Shown here piece after piece: positions 48,080-57,596 of a stretch of DNA of 64,000 nt. The stretch is from Limoniibacter endophyticus. GTDB lineage: Bacteria > Pseudomonadota > Alphaproteobacteria > Rhizobiales > Rhizobiaceae. The DNA lies in assembly GCF_014652835.1 (NCBI RefSeq), contig NZ_BMZO01000004.1:1-64000 (forward strand), given 5' to 3'. Below the pieces are notes generated by a model. It saw only the letters and a list, made by a program, of their open reading frames with translations. It searched no databases and was not told the origin of the DNA. A program made the position numbers and the translations under genes. Position 1 is the stretch's first letter; each line of letters starts with the position of its first letter.

Positions 48080-48604
48080 TTAGAGGCGTCTGAACATATA
48101 GGTGGTGGCATGCCGGGCTTTGCCGTCCGGGTTCCAGGCAAAATCGGGAATCACGCCTGCAACTTCGAAACCCAGCGAAAAATATAGCGGCTCCGCGACA
48201 TCGCCGGTTCTGGTATCGAGGGTTACAAGGGTTTTTCCGAGCTCCCGCGCGCATTTGAGCGCATGGTTCATCAGCGCTCGGCCGATACCGAGCCTTCGTG
48301 CCCGCGGATGGACGATCATCTTGGCAATCTCACAGCGATGATGCTGGTTTGGTGGCATGCCGGTGATGAGCTGGACGGTTCCAAGCAGCTCCCCGTCGCG
48401 CTCCGCGCCAAAAACTCTCCGGCGCCCGACGGCCATCTCCGGCTGAACCTGGGTTACCCAAAACAGTGCCGCATCTTCATAGGAGAACGGCATCATGAAA
48501 CTGACAGCTGCGCCATCGGCGACGCTATCAGCGAGGATCTTGGAGAGTGCCAGAAGCCTCTTTTCGATGGCGGGAGCGTCGAGTTCAACGATTTGCACAT
48601 TCAT
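48080..48604 (-). CDS. GNAT-family N-acetyltransferase
   Basis: A 174-residue acetyltransferase. The acetyl-CoA-binding motif A is IAKMIVHPRARRLGIGRALMNHAL with the RxxGxG/A loop. The substrate-side motif is LVTLDTRTGDVAEPLYFSLGFEVAGVI. Substrate unknown. GAGGAG lies 9 nt upstream of the ATG. It is the second gene of a pair with the XRE-cupin regulator (12 nt gap), so the regulator may control it. Confidence 0.9.
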   Translation of the reverse strand: MNVQIVELDAPAIEKRLLALSKILADSVADGAAVSFMMPFSYEDAALFWVTQVQPEMAVGRRRVFGAERDGELLGTVQLITGMPPNQHHRCEIAKMIVHPRARRLGIGRALMNHALKCARELGKTLVTLDTRTGDVAEPLYFSLGFEVAGVIPDFAWNPDGKARHATTYMFRRL

Positions 48605-48616
48605 AAGGCCGACTCC

Positions 48617-49174
48617 TCAAGCCATGGCGATGATATAATGAGCGGACTGTTCGCCAGTTTCGAAAGACGAAGCGCCATACAGCCTGTATCGCAGACAGTC
48701 GCCCGGATGCAGTTGGTATTGGACACCATCGACGGTAAGAAGGAGGGCGCCAGCCAACAGCAAGAGATGGTGCTCATGCCCGGGAAATGCCGGGTGATCA
48801 TAGGTAATGCGCTGATTAGGAGCAATTTCGCACGCAATCATCTCGAGCTTCAAACTGCGGCTCGGAGGTGAAACGGCACGGCGAGCAAAACCGTTTTCCC
48901 GGTCAGTCCATACACTCTGATCACCTTGGCGTACGAGCGCCGGAAACTCCTGCTCAAGGGGCGCCAGAAGCTGAGAAAGGGGCAGTGCGAAAGCCGAGGC
49001 CAGCCGCCCCAGCGTCTCTGCCGTTGGGCTGACCTCACCGTTTTCGACACGCGACAAGGTCGCCCGGCTCACGCCGCTTTGGTCGGCAAGATCCTGAAGA
49101 GTCAACCCACGCTCCTTTCGGAGCAGATGGAGATGGTTCGCTAGACGCTGATCATGCTGCGCAGGTGTTTCCAT
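48617..49174 (-). CDS. XRE-family regulator with cupin domain
   Basis: A 185-residue regulator. The N-terminal helix-turn-helix (about 11-65) reads LRKERGLTLQDLADQSGVSRATLSRVENGEVSPTAETLGRLA; the C-terminal cupin (about 105-175) has FPGHEHHLLLLAGALLLTV and LHPGDCLRYRL. Such regulators sense small metabolites through the cupin. It is divergent from the glycosyltransferase gene and upstream of the GNAT gene, so it may regulate both. Confidence 0.9.
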   Translation of the reverse strand: METPAQHDQRLANHLHLLRKERGLTLQDLADQSGVSRATLSRVENGEVSPTAETLGRLASAFALPLSQLLAPLEQEFPALVRQGDQSVWTDRENGFARRAVSPPSRSLKLEMIACEIAPNQRITYDHPAFPGHEHHLLLLAGALLLTVDGVQYQLHPGDCLRYRLYGASSFETGEQSAHYIIAMA

Positions 49175-49351
49175 ATTTGATAATTAATCTCATATATGAT
49201 ATTCGCCAAGAGCTAAATTCCGTACTGGGAGGGAAAAGCATGGCGGCTCATTGCTGAAACCTGCGTCTCCAGCATATTTTGCGAGTAGCCCGTTGAAGGA
49301 TCTCTTCGGGGATTCTTATCGACCCGCGAATCTCAAGAGTGAGCTTAGAAA

Positions 49352-50596
49352 ATGCGGATCATCATCCACACGCTCGGCACGCGTGGCGACACGCAACCTT
49401 ACCTTGCTTTGTCGCGCCGACTGAAGGCAGAAGGTCATGAGGTGATGCTCGTGGCCCCAGCGCAGTTTGCGAACATGGCCGAAGCAGAAGGAATAGATTT
49501 TTCGCCCCTGCCCGCGGAGTTTCTGGCCATGCTCGATTCGCCGGAAACGAAAGCACTGATAGGCAAATCGGGCGCCGGCTTTAGCGTCGGTTTCAAACTT
49601 ATCAAGCACTACCGCCTTCTTGCCCGCCATGTACTCGACGCGGAATGGGAAGCCGCCCGAGCATTCCAGCCCGATGCCATCGTCTTCCATCCGAAGGCAC
49701 TCGGCGCTCCTCATATCGCAATGAAGCTCGGTGTTCCCCTCTTTCTCGCCTCCCCGTTGCCAGGCTTTACACCGACATCCGCCTTCCCGACACCCCTTCT
49801 GCCCTTTTCCACGCTAGGACCGTTAAATCGCATCAGTCACGCGCTGATGATCCATGGCGGCAAGGTCATATTCTCGAAAACAATCCAAGCATGGCGGGAC
49901 GAAGCGCTCGACCTCCCCGCACGAGGTAAGCCCGCACGGCTCACCGGAACGCTTTACGGCTACAGCCCGCACATGGTCCCGAAGCCCTCTGATTGGGGGC
50001 CTGACGTTGCCGTGACAGGCTACTGGTTTCTCGACACGCCTGACTGGCATCCCGATGCCGAACTGGCTGCTTTCCTCGCTGCCGGTGAACCGCCAATCTA
50101 TGTAGGCTTCGGCAGCATGCCGGGCGTCGATCCAGATTTGACAGGACTGGTGATAGAGGGCCTGCGCCGCGCCGGCAAACGCGGCCTGCTCGCGACGGGT
50201 GGAGGGGCGCTGGAGCAAGCCCGCGCGTCCCACTCCCTCCATGTGATTGCCGGCGCGCCACACGATCACCTGTTTCCACTCATGCACGCGACATTGCATC
50301 ACGGAGGTGCCGGCACCACGGGAGCGGCGCTGCGGGCAGGCAAGCCAACCGTCATCTGCCCCTTCTTCGGTGATCAGGCGTTCTGGGCACGCCGTGTGCA
50401 GGAGCTCGGCGTCGGACCGAAACCGCTCGACAGACGAAAGATGACAGCCGATGATCTGGCGACTGCTTTTCTCGCTTGCGACGAGCCGGCCATGCGTGCG
50501 CAAGCTTCCGCATTAGGAGACGCCCTGCAGGCAGAAAACGGCGCCGGAACGGCTGCTGCATTCATCACGTCTCGAATCCGATCATCTCGAGCTTGA
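49352..50596 (+). CDS. GT1-family UDP-glycosyltransferase
   Basis: A 414-residue soluble glycosyltransferase of the macrolide/sterol/vancomycin type (GT-B fold). The N-terminal half starts MRIIIHTLGTRGDTQPYLALSRRLKAEGHEV, with GTRGDTQP as the acceptor-side signature. The C-terminal half has PPIYVGFGSMPG, and the nucleotide-sugar-binding HHGGAGTTGAALRAGKP and CPFFGDQAFWARRV. Acceptor unknown: lipid, sterol-like or antibiotic. It stands alone on the plus strand, divergent from the XRE-cupin gene. Confidence 0.9.
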   Translation: MRIIIHTLGTRGDTQPYLALSRRLKAEGHEVMLVAPAQFANMAEAEGIDFSPLPAEFLAMLDSPETKALIGKSGAGFSVGFKLIKHYRLLARHVLDAEWEAARAFQPDAIVFHPKALGAPHIAMKLGVPLFLASPLPGFTPTSAFPTPLLPFSTLGPLNRISHALMIHGGKVIFSKTIQAWRDEALDLPARGKPARLTGTLYGYSPHMVPKPSDWGPDVAVTGYWFLDTPDWHPDAELAAFLAAGEPPIYVGFGSMPGVDPDLTGLVIEGLRRAGKRGLLATGGGALEQARASHSLHVIAGAPHDHLFPLMHATLHHGGAGTTGAALRAGKPTVICPFFGDQAFWARRVQELGVGPKPLDRRKMTADDLATAFLACDEPAMRAQASALGDALQAENGAGTAAAFITSRIRSSRA

Positions 50597-50961
50597 TCGT
50601 TTCGCCGGGCATGAATCGGATATCCCAGCTAATCCTTCTGCTATCTCCCTAGCGAATTTCGATCGGGGTCGTGAAACCCTTATGCCCCACCTTTGTTTCT
50701 CTTGGAACGAAGGAAGAAACGATGAAGAAGCATTCGAAACCTGAAATTTTGGGGAAGTGGAACTGACCGACGACCTCGCACTAAATCCAGGCATCGCCCC
50801 CAAGGGTGCACAGGGCGCGGCCCGGAGGATCGATGGCGAAAACAGTTTTCCAAGGCGACGTCGGTAACGATTTACGCGGACCGGCGCCCTAATCCCCAAT
50901 CAGAGCGGACGCACAAAATAGCTAATCTGAACCGGCGTCTGCATGTCATGAGGAGGACAAG
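50597..50961. other. Gene-poor interval with possible micro-ORFs
   Basis: No standard gene is seen in 365 nt. Short plus-strand frames with good ribosome binding sites are present: ATG at 50722 with AAGGAAG upstream (14 residues, ends 50766) and ATG at 50833 with GGAGG 5 nt upstream (19 residues, ends 50892). They could be a decayed gene or leader peptides. The minus frame 50582-50899 looks like a shadow. Confidence 0.35.
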
Positions 50962-51177
50962 ATGACTGGCAAGAAAACGCATGAAAAGCAGGTGCGGACG
51001 TTTGAACGACGGGACGATTACCACCGTCGCGACGATCAAATCGACAGCGCACCTGGAACCAATCTGAAAAATCAGGAGGCTCGACAGAGCGAGTTCCCGG
51101 TCAGCCGTGGCGGCATGAACCAGGAAAGCCGTCAGCACAACAAACACAATGATTCAGCCAAGGGCGGATCAAAGTAA
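50962..51177 (+). CDS. Hydrophilic 71-residue protein
   Basis: A highly charged, glutamine- and asparagine-rich small protein without membrane segment: MTGKKTHEKQVRTFERRDDY at the start and HNKHNDSAKGGSK at the end. GAGGAGGACAAG precedes the ATG, an excellent site. Such disordered peptides are typical of general-stress proteins in Rhizobiales, but I recognise no family. Confidence 0.72.
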   Translation: MTGKKTHEKQVRTFERRDDYHRRDDQIDSAPGTNLKNQEARQSEFPVSRGGMNQESRQHNKHNDSAKGGSK

Positions 51178-51292
51178 ACACCGAGCGTCTAAGCTACCGC
51201 CAGGCAGCCGGCGGCTTGGCCGGGATCTGTCGGAGCGATAAGGAACAGGAGCGCCGGACCAGAAGGATCAGGCACTCCTGCGTCCTCACAGC

Positions 51293-54200
51293 TTAAAATC
51301 GGCTTCCCAACTTGATAGCAAAACTATGGCTCCGACTGTCGCCGTCAGTGCCGAAGGCGGTCGAGTAATTGACGCCGAGATTCCAGCCTGCGCTGGTCTG
51401 CGCATCAAGACCAATTCCCAAAGCGAGATTGTCGCGCGAGAAAGCTTCAATATCGAGCGCGTATGGCAAGGTATCGAGATCGGCATAACCCAGGCTCGCA
51501 CGGCTCGACCCCTCGAAGTCATGAGTATACTCCACCCTCCCGCGCGGCGTAAGCACTCCCCACGCAGTGGGAATCGCTTGTTCGAAGCGCATACCGAGGG
51601 TGCCCGACAGCGCGTCGAGTGACTGCCTTCCATAGGCGAGGTTCCACATACCGGCGCCCGTCTCGGTGGTGCCATCAAGCACTGAGCGCGACGCGGACAA
51701 GCGGGCATATGGCGAGACAAGACGGCCGTCCCGGCGGTGCTCATAGCCCGTAGAAATAGAGGCGAACCATTGGTCGCCACTGCGTTTTCCCCTGGCTATA
51801 TCTTCAGTCGCCGTCACGAACCGGCGACTATCGAACTGGAGTGTACTGTAACCCGCCAAGCCGTCAAAAAAGATGCCAGGTGCGGGCCGATAGCTGCCAT
51901 AGGCGGCAAGTGAGAAGGCTTCCGCACGGCTCTCGGTGCCATGGGAGCCGACATCGGTTTTCTCGTGGCCGTAGCCTGCGCCGAAGCCGGCAGTAAACGT
52001 TCTGCTGAAGCGATAATCGGCGCCGCCGCTTACCCCGACGAGCGTGTGTTCCAGATTGAAATCATTATTGTCGTTTGTACCAAAATTGACATAGCCCCCG
52101 GTCCAGAAGGCCCAGTTGCTGTCGCGTCCTTCAGGCACTGGAGCAAACAGCGGCTCGACGGAAGCCTTCTCACTTGTCGTCGGCATTGCCCGCTCGAGCG
52201 CTTCGCGGGCGGCGACATCACCGCGGTCTTCCTCCTCGACAAATGCGTTGGCACGCTGTGACATCTGCGCATTTATATTTACCCCGACCGAGTTCTTGCG
52301 CCGATCACCCTCGTCGTGAAGCTGTTCCAGCCTGCGGCTGAAATTGGTAATCTGCGTATTGGCGAAGCGCTTCGCACTCTGTGTCTGCGCACGTAAAAGA
52401 CCGGCCACCTCGGGATCGAGCGAGGGATCGGGCCGCGCGACTACCGTAAGGGCTATTGTCGCCGGATCCGATGTGCCGTCGGCATTGGAGAGCGTATAGG
52501 TCATGCGCACCGTGCCGGCGAACGCGCCTGCGGCAGTAAAATGCAGCAAATAAGCCGCAGCCTCTCGCTTTACATGAACCTCTCCCGCTTCCTTGTCAGG
52601 TGGCGTGACGATAGCCGCAGACACGAAGGGCCCGTTCTGCGCACCCTGCGTCAGGTCGAGAGTCCCGCTCGTGCCAGCCAAAACGGTGAGCGTGTGATCC
52701 CGGGCAACCGGCAATACGAGACTTTCCACGTTTAGCGCATAATCCCGCGTGCCGCTGAAGCCCTCCGCATTGGTCGCAGCAACCGTGAAATTGAAGCTGC
52801 CGCCTTCAGTCGGAACGCCAGAAAGCACTCCGTCCGTCCCGAGCACCAAGCCGTCGGGAAGCCTGCCGCTTGTTATCTTGAAGCTATGAGTTGACGTGCC
52901 ACCGGAAGCGGTGATCGACACTGGACCGAAAGCTGCACCGATCCTGCCGGCAGGAAGACTTGGCGGGCTCACCAATATAGCCGGAGCATCAACTCCGAGC
53001 GTGTAGCTGCCCATGCCTGCGTCCCCATTGGCATCAGTGGCGGTTACAGTGAATGTGAAGCTGCCGGCCTCGGAGGGTATTCCCTTGAGAGAGCCATCGG
53101 TCCCAAGAGTGAGCCCAGCCGGGAGGTTCCCCGCGGTCAAGGAGAAGGCATAAGGTGCAGTTCCGCCGGTTGCGCCAAAATATTGTGCGTATGTGCTACC
53201 GCCGGTGATCGCGGGCAAAACACCCGATACTGGCGACAGGGTGATTGTCGCGGGCGCCACCACCCAAGGCGATCCGCTTGCAAAAGCGGCATTGCGATTT
53301 CCAGCCCTGTCTTGCGCTGCACCCGATACGACGTCCAGGCGCAGCGTCCCGGATCCCGACACCAGATTGATCTGCACCAGATAGCTGATATTATCTGCCG
53401 TCTGCAGCGCTGACACCGTTCCCACGGCTGTACCAGTCATTGTGAGTATCAGGTCGCTCATGGTAAAGTCGGTAACGACTTCGGAGAAAACCACCTGAAA
53501 GGTCAAGCTTTTGGTATCCGGAGCCGGGCTTCCGACGACGCCGGTCGAGAGAACTGCGGGAGCGACACCGTCAATCAGGACGCCACTGGTCGACGAAACA
53601 TTATTCAGCGTAGAAACTGCCTCTGTCCCTGCTGCGTTCCGGATGGCACCACCATTACGCTCGATCGCCGATCCGAGTTGTATGCCATTAGTGTCCAGGT
53701 CTCCCGCCATTACCGTCAAGCTGAAATTTATTGCGGTCGAACCGCTGCCCGCCAGATAAGTCGCCCGGCGGGTTGTACTGCCCACGGTCACCGGAATGTA
53801 TGGCATTCCTCCACCAGTATTGACGATGACGGGAGAATCAAAATTGGCTGTGAAAACTAGATCCGCGCCCACGCCATAGGCATCACTTGCAGGCACAAGA
53901 ACGGAGGTAATGACGGGCGGCGGTGCGGCCACCTGTATGGTCGCCGTGGCCGGTGCAGACGTGCCCGCAGCGTTTGTCGCGGTATAGGTGAAGCTGTCGG
54001 TACCGTGGAACCCCGGGGCAGGAGTATAGACAATCTCCATCCCTGAAGCGGACACGCTCACTGCGCCGTTGGAAGGAGCAGACGCAACTGCGACAGACAC
54101 AACATCCACACCCTCAATGTCGAGATTCACAGGGTTACTCACGCTCCCTGCGTTCACCAGTGTAGTGGTTGCGCTCGCTGTTGGAGGACCATAATTGGTC

Positions 54201-54946
54201 AGCGTGAAACCGACCGCTGCCAAACCGGGGGCGATAGCGAAGACAGAATAAGAACCCGCTTCTCCATTTGCCTGCGCCGTAACGCTCGCAATTCCGTCCG
54301 CGCCGGTCACCGCCGTTTGAGACGACAATCGGGCGGAAGGTCCCGGATAGGGTTCATTGAAAGTCACGGTGACTCCCTGCACCGGATTGCCACTGGCATC
54401 GATGACTTTTGCTTTCAGAGGCGCCGCGAAGGCAGTATGGACGGGCACCGACTGTCCGGTTCCCCCGTCGACAACAATTGCGGCGGGCGGTGCCGCCTGA
54501 ATGACGAAATTGGGCGAGCAGTTGTAGCCGGGTTGTACTGCTGCGCCACCCCCGTCTATCGTCAAATTGAAAGCGCCAGCTATCCCGTTGGCGGTGGGCG
54601 TAAAATTGATCTGGCCGTTTGAGTCCGTAATCTCCGTGATTTGCGCCGGATCAGTTCCAGCCCCCTCCGCCGGACTTGTGAATGTGACTGCAACTCCGGA
54701 GGCGCCAGCTCCATTCGACATACTGTAGATGAAAACGTGCAGGTTGCCGAAGTTCTCGCCTACCCCCGCCACCTGTGGCGAACCGGCGACGCATTGCATC
54801 ATCAGGGATTGCGCGTTCGCGGGCTGAGTGGCCGTCGCGCATATGGCGACAAGGAGAATAGTCGCTATCCCCGCACTGAAGCACCCCGCAATAGCTCGCG
54901 CTAAACATCGTGCGCCCAGTGCGCCAAATCCACCCTGACTTTTCAT
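51293..54946 (-). CDS. Large autotransporter adhesin with Ig-like domains
   Basis: A 1217-residue surface protein. It opens with a long signal (ARAIAGCFSAGIATILLVA, cut near ANAQS). The passenger (about 60-900) is built of Ig-like modules: Big1/invasin-like repeats (GVAVTFTSPAEG and GVTVTFNEPYPG), a cadherin-like unit (HGTDSFTYTATNAAGTSAPA) and two tandem putative-Ig repeats (LPAGLTLGTDGSLKGIPSEAG; LPDGLVLGTDGVLSGVPTEGG). The C-terminal 275 residues form a beta-barrel transporter (FWTGGYVNFGTNDNND to SHSFAIKLGSRF, final Phe). The start is the ATG at 54946. Likely role: adhesion to cells or surfaces. Confidence 0.85.
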   Translation of the reverse strand: MKSQGGFGALGARCLARAIAGCFSAGIATILLVAICATATQPANAQSLMMQCVAGSPQVAGVGENFGNLHVFIYSMSNGAGASGVAVTFTSPAEGAGTDPAQITEITDSNGQINFTPTANGIAGAFNLTIDGGGAAVQPGYNCSPNFVIQAAPPAAIVVDGGTGQSVPVHTAFAAPLKAKVIDASGNPVQGVTVTFNEPYPGPSARLSSQTAVTGADGIASVTAQANGEAGSYSVFAIAPGLAAVGFTLTNYGPPTASATTTLVNAGSVSNPVNLDIEGVDVVSVAVASAPSNGAVSVSASGMEIVYTPAPGFHGTDSFTYTATNAAGTSAPATATIQVAAPPPVITSVLVPASDAYGVGADLVFTANFDSPVIVNTGGGMPYIPVTVGSTTRRATYLAGSGSTAINFSLTVMAGDLDTNGIQLGSAIERNGGAIRNAAGTEAVSTLNNVSSTSGVLIDGVAPAVLSTGVVGSPAPDTKSLTFQVVFSEVVTDFTMSDLILTMTGTAVGTVSALQTADNISYLVQINLVSGSGTLRLDVVSGAAQDRAGNRNAAFASGSPWVVAPATITLSPVSGVLPAITGGSTYAQYFGATGGTAPYAFSLTAGNLPAGLTLGTDGSLKGIPSEAGSFTFTVTATDANGDAGMGSYTLGVDAPAILVSPPSLPAGRIGAAFGPVSITASGGTSTHSFKITSGRLPDGLVLGTDGVLSGVPTEGGSFNFTVAATNAEGFSGTRDYALNVESLVLPVARDHTLTVLAGTSGTLDLTQGAQNGPFVSAAIVTPPDKEAGEVHVKREAAAYLLHFTAAGAFAGTVRMTYTLSNADGTSDPATIALTVVARPDPSLDPEVAGLLRAQTQSAKRFANTQITNFSRRLEQLHDEGDRRKNSVGVNINAQMSQRANAFVEEEDRGDVAAREALERAMPTTSEKASVEPLFAPVPEGRDSNWAFWTGGYVNFGTNDNNDFNLEHTLVGVSGGADYRFSRTFTAGFGAGYGHEKTDVGSHGTESRAEAFSLAAYGSYRPAPGIFFDGLAGYSTLQFDSRRFVTATEDIARGKRSGDQWFASISTGYEHRRDGRLVSPYARLSASRSVLDGTTETGAGMWNLAYGRQSLDALSGTLGMRFEQAIPTAWGVLTPRGRVEYTHDFEGSSRASLGYADLDTLPYALDIEAFSRDNLALGIGLDAQTSAGWNLGVNYSTAFGTDGDSRSHSFAIKLGSRF

Positions 54947-55341
54947 AAGGCCCCCGCCCCTTTTGATGAGCACCTTATGGTTTAACTACCCCGCTCATCT
55001 TGATGACAAGGTAGGCAGGTGTTTCCGGACAAAGTCAATCGTTTCAGCGAATAATCCGCCTTCGGGGCCTGAACCGGCCGCGTCTTGCTATCGAAACACG
55101 GACCGTCCGCACATCCCGCAAATAGCACTAGTCTCTGGTCGCCGCATTGGACGTAGCTCGACCTTATCGATACCCATCGCCCCGCAGATCATCAGGACAG
55201 CCATGATTGGCGCTCGATTCGAAGCGTTGGATAAATCCACCAAATCTCGATTCTGTTTGTCTTCCCCCGTACGGCCGCGCTCCCTTCCTTGCTCGAGATC
55301 ATCTAACGGTCTAGAGTGCAGTTCTAATGTTGGAGATATAA
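54947..55341. other. Spacer upstream of the autotransporter
   Basis: About 395 nt without a convincing gene. It must hold the autotransporter promoter on the minus strand. No operator or repeat is recognised. Confidence 0.4.
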
Positions 55342-55524
55342 TTGCAAATACATTTGAGAGGCATTGAGCTGGTCACCCAGTTATCGGATGCGGCAGACCA
55401 TCCAGACCACTTTTCGGAAGATGAGCTTTCAAAGCTCGTGAAAGAAGCTTCCGAAGTCATCGCAGTACTTTTGGAGCGGGATATCGTTAAAATACGTGCA
55501 TCCAGCGACGCACCAGTTCCTTGA
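55342..55524 (+). CDS. Hypothetical 60-residue acidic helical protein
   Basis: A small open frame starting at TTG with GGAG 7 nt upstream. The sequence is amphipathic and helical (HFSEDELSKLVKEASEVIAVLLERDIVKI), protein-like rather than random. No domain is recognised. The start codon is uncertain. Confidence 0.5.
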   Translation: MQIHLRGIELVTQLSDAADHPDHFSEDELSKLVKEASEVIAVLLERDIVKIRASSDAPVP

Positions 55525-55669
55525 AATGTCATTTTCGACGTGAACCGTCGCCGGCTCGATCACCGTTTCCTCCCAATGTGATCAAGCAGAATCTCCCTGG
55601 CGCAATGGTTCCCCAAAGCGCGCCACCGGCTACGGTTGCGTTCATGTGATCTTCCTTTGCTCAAAGAAA

Positions 55670-55689
55670 ACCCGCCTCTCAAGGCGGGT
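55670..55689 (-). terminator. Terminator of the GT-C type gene
   Basis: acccgcct (55670-55677) and aggcgggt (55682-55689) form an 8-bp stem; in the minus direction TTTTCTTTG follows. It lies 26 nt past the stop of the membrane glycosyltransferase-like gene. Confidence 0.82.
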
Positions 55690-55714
55690 GATGACGTGCG
55701 AATGGTAGAGTGAC

Positions 55715-56953
55715 TTACTGCGATCGTGATTTCATGAAAGCAGGCATCATGTAACGCTTACCGTCATGATCGAAGAAGGCGAACATACACAAGATCGCCA
55801 GCCCCACGCGAATGTTGGAACTCATCCGCAGACTAAGGATCGCCGACACGGAAAAAGCCAACATCAACTGGACGACAGGCAGATAGTACCTAAACTGAAT
55901 GCCACCGCGATAACCCGTTGCACTGTGATTTCGGTACATAATGAAGATGTGCATGAGGCCAAACACAACCAACGCTCCAAGCAAGCCTAAGGCTACGCAA
56001 CGAAGACGAGCGCTTGTGATCGCGACTAAGCAACTAGCAACTGAAACAAGGTACGCCAGCGACCAGAAATTCACATAACCTTGCGTGTAACGATAGACCG
56101 TATGTGAGTATATACCGGACATTTGCGTCAGCATGTCACGGGCATACTTATCGAGGTAGCGACCAATATCCATCGGCTCCGCCATGAAGGCCTGAGGCAC
56201 TTGAGCTTTCGCCATCACGTAAAAGTTCACAGGTCGCGGGAACGGCTCTCCATAAATCCCAACGATAGTAGCGTAATAGAGACAGAAGAGCGCAAGTGGC
56301 AAGGCAACCATCGGCGATATGATAGTTTCCGGAATACTCTTAAGGCCACGGCTTCGAAGCGCAACATAACAAGCAGGCAGCAGAATCATACCAGCCTGTA
56401 TCGCCGCGGTTGCTTTAACAAGCCCAGCAAGAAGCACGAACGCAACAGCCGCATTGAACCACTTGGCATCACATGATGCGTGATAACGCGCGGCAGCCGC
56501 CGCTGTGGCAAAAACCAGGAGGGTTGCGAAGTTATCGTTGTTTACGCCGGTCGCTAAATAAACGAAGTACGGCACCGTAATGGCGCACACAGCCGCCACA
56601 AGGCCGCGCATCGCATTGCCCGATATCGTTTTCGCGAAGTCGAAGATCACGATAACGCTAAGGAGACCATACCCGTAATTCGCAACGTGCATACCTACGA
56701 CGGGATCAGCGAAGAACGCCGCGAATTTTCCCGTCAAGAAGTAATAAAGAAACGGGTGCTCCAGGTAAACCGCGCTAACGCCCGGTGTATAGTTCGGAGT
56801 TATCCCACCGAGAACGACATCCATAACATAGGTGATATGGTGCCTCTCATCTGGATGTTCGTTAGGTTTAACGAATAGAGAGAACCAGCGATAATACACA
56901 GTGTAAACCGCTGCAATTACGACATGCGGCACAAATCTATCGACATATTTCAC
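55715..56953 (-). CDS. Polytopic membrane protein, GT-C glycosyltransferase-like
   Basis: A 412-residue protein with about ten membrane helices. After the first helix it has NEHPDERHHITY, the acidic-residue loop typical of GT-C lipid-linked-sugar glycosyltransferases (PMT/ArnT/DUF2142 type), followed by a long periplasmic loop and more helices. It could glycosylate a surface glycan. The start codon is a GTG that overlaps the stop of the small upstream gene (GTGA), so the two are coupled. It looks more AT-rich than its neighbours, consistent with acquisition. Confidence 0.7.
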   Translation of the reverse strand: MKYVDRFVPHVVIAAVYTVYYRWFSLFVKPNEHPDERHHITYVMDVVLGGITPNYTPGVSAVYLEHPFLYYFLTGKFAAFFADPVVGMHVANYGYGLLSVIVIFDFAKTISGNAMRGLVAAVCAITVPYFVYLATGVNNDNFATLLVFATAAAAARYHASCDAKWFNAAVAFVLLAGLVKATAAIQAGMILLPACYVALRSRGLKSIPETIISPMVALPLALFCLYYATIVGIYGEPFPRPVNFYVMAKAQVPQAFMAEPMDIGRYLDKYARDMLTQMSGIYSHTVYRYTQGYVNFWSLAYLVSVASCLVAITSARLRCVALGLLGALVVFGLMHIFIMYRNHSATGYRGGIQFRYYLPVVQLMLAFSVSAILSLRMSSNIRVGLAILCMFAFFDHDGKRYMMPAFMKSRSQ

Positions 56954-57171
56954 GGATGCCTAGCCTCGCGCCACGCGCCATTAGTCCAGGCTTCATTCTG
57001 CCAATGAGGATAAGCGTAAGCATACGCAGCAGCGCCCACGAAAACCAGCACACAAGACGCTGCGACGATCTTTCGTTCCTTCATTTTCCACGCTACCAGC
57101 ATGAAAACGGAACCGCCCAGAAGGCCAAACAGACCCACTAAGCCTAACACCGTTGCAAATATAGGATTCAT
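56950..57171 (-). CDS. Small membrane protein upstream of the GT-C-like gene
   Basis: A 73-residue protein with two membrane helices (IFATVLGLVGLFGLLGGSVFMLV and IVAASCVLVFVGAAAYAYAY) and a hydrophilic tail ending NGAWREARHP. The ATG at 57171 is used; a GTG six codons earlier is less likely. Its stop overlaps the start of the glycosyltransferase-like gene, which suggests a shared function. No family is recognised. Confidence 0.6.
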   Translation of the reverse strand: MNPIFATVLGLVGLFGLLGGSVFMLVAWKMKERKIVAASCVLVFVGAAAYAYAYPHWQNEAWTNGAWREARHP

Positions 57172-57477
57172 GTCTAAGCCCCCGCTCACGCGGCGAACTT
57201 AGACAGTAAATCGCAGCTCCAAGCAACCCCTTTAATTTGGCAAGCTGTCTATGACGGTAAAGTAATCATAGTAAGAGTGGTAATGTTGCAGAAGAGTACA
57301 CCTCGCGCCCAAGCGTCAAACGACACACAAGTAAGAGCTAACCTCGAACCTCCCTGAGTCCGCGGCAAGCCATTCCTACGCGCAGCGGCATTTGGTAATG
57401 GGTTCGCTGGTATGTGTGTTGAGGCGGGGGTTTCTAGATGTGCGCATGCCCTCGAAAGCTTCTTGCACATCCCCACC
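57172..57477. other. Spacer inside the old integration site
   Basis: About 305 nt with no convincing gene. It probably holds the promoter of the small membrane protein and glycosyltransferase-like pair, and decayed sequence left of the integrase remnant. Confidence 0.4.
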
Positions 57478-57591
57478 GAAAGCGGCGGAAGTCAGGCTGA
57501 ATTGAAGGCACTATTCGGCTGGAGCACGGATGCCATCGCCAGCCTTTATATTCGCGACGAAAATAACCAGACTAATCAATCGTTTATAAAA
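57478..57591 (+). pseudogene. C-terminal remnant of a tyrosine integrase
   Basis: A stretch of about 38 codons reads ESGGSQAELKALFGW and STDAIASLYIRDENNQ. It matches the C-terminal end of phage/island integrases (AELKAIFGW, then the catalytic tyrosine in LYTR). The rest of the recombinase is missing. The frame runs directly into the 3' end of tRNA-Arg, exactly where an integrase that uses this tRNA as attachment site would lie. Identified by motif only. Confidence 0.6.
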
Positions 57592-57596
57592 ATCAT

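Noticed and set aside
50582-50899. 105-codon minus-strand frame
   Set aside because: Arginine/serine-rich composition typical of an antisense shadow, with no start site.
57335-57355. Possible attR repeat (tcgaacct) matching the tRNA-Arg T-arm
   Set aside because: Only eight bases match and the flanks differ; too short to support an attachment site.
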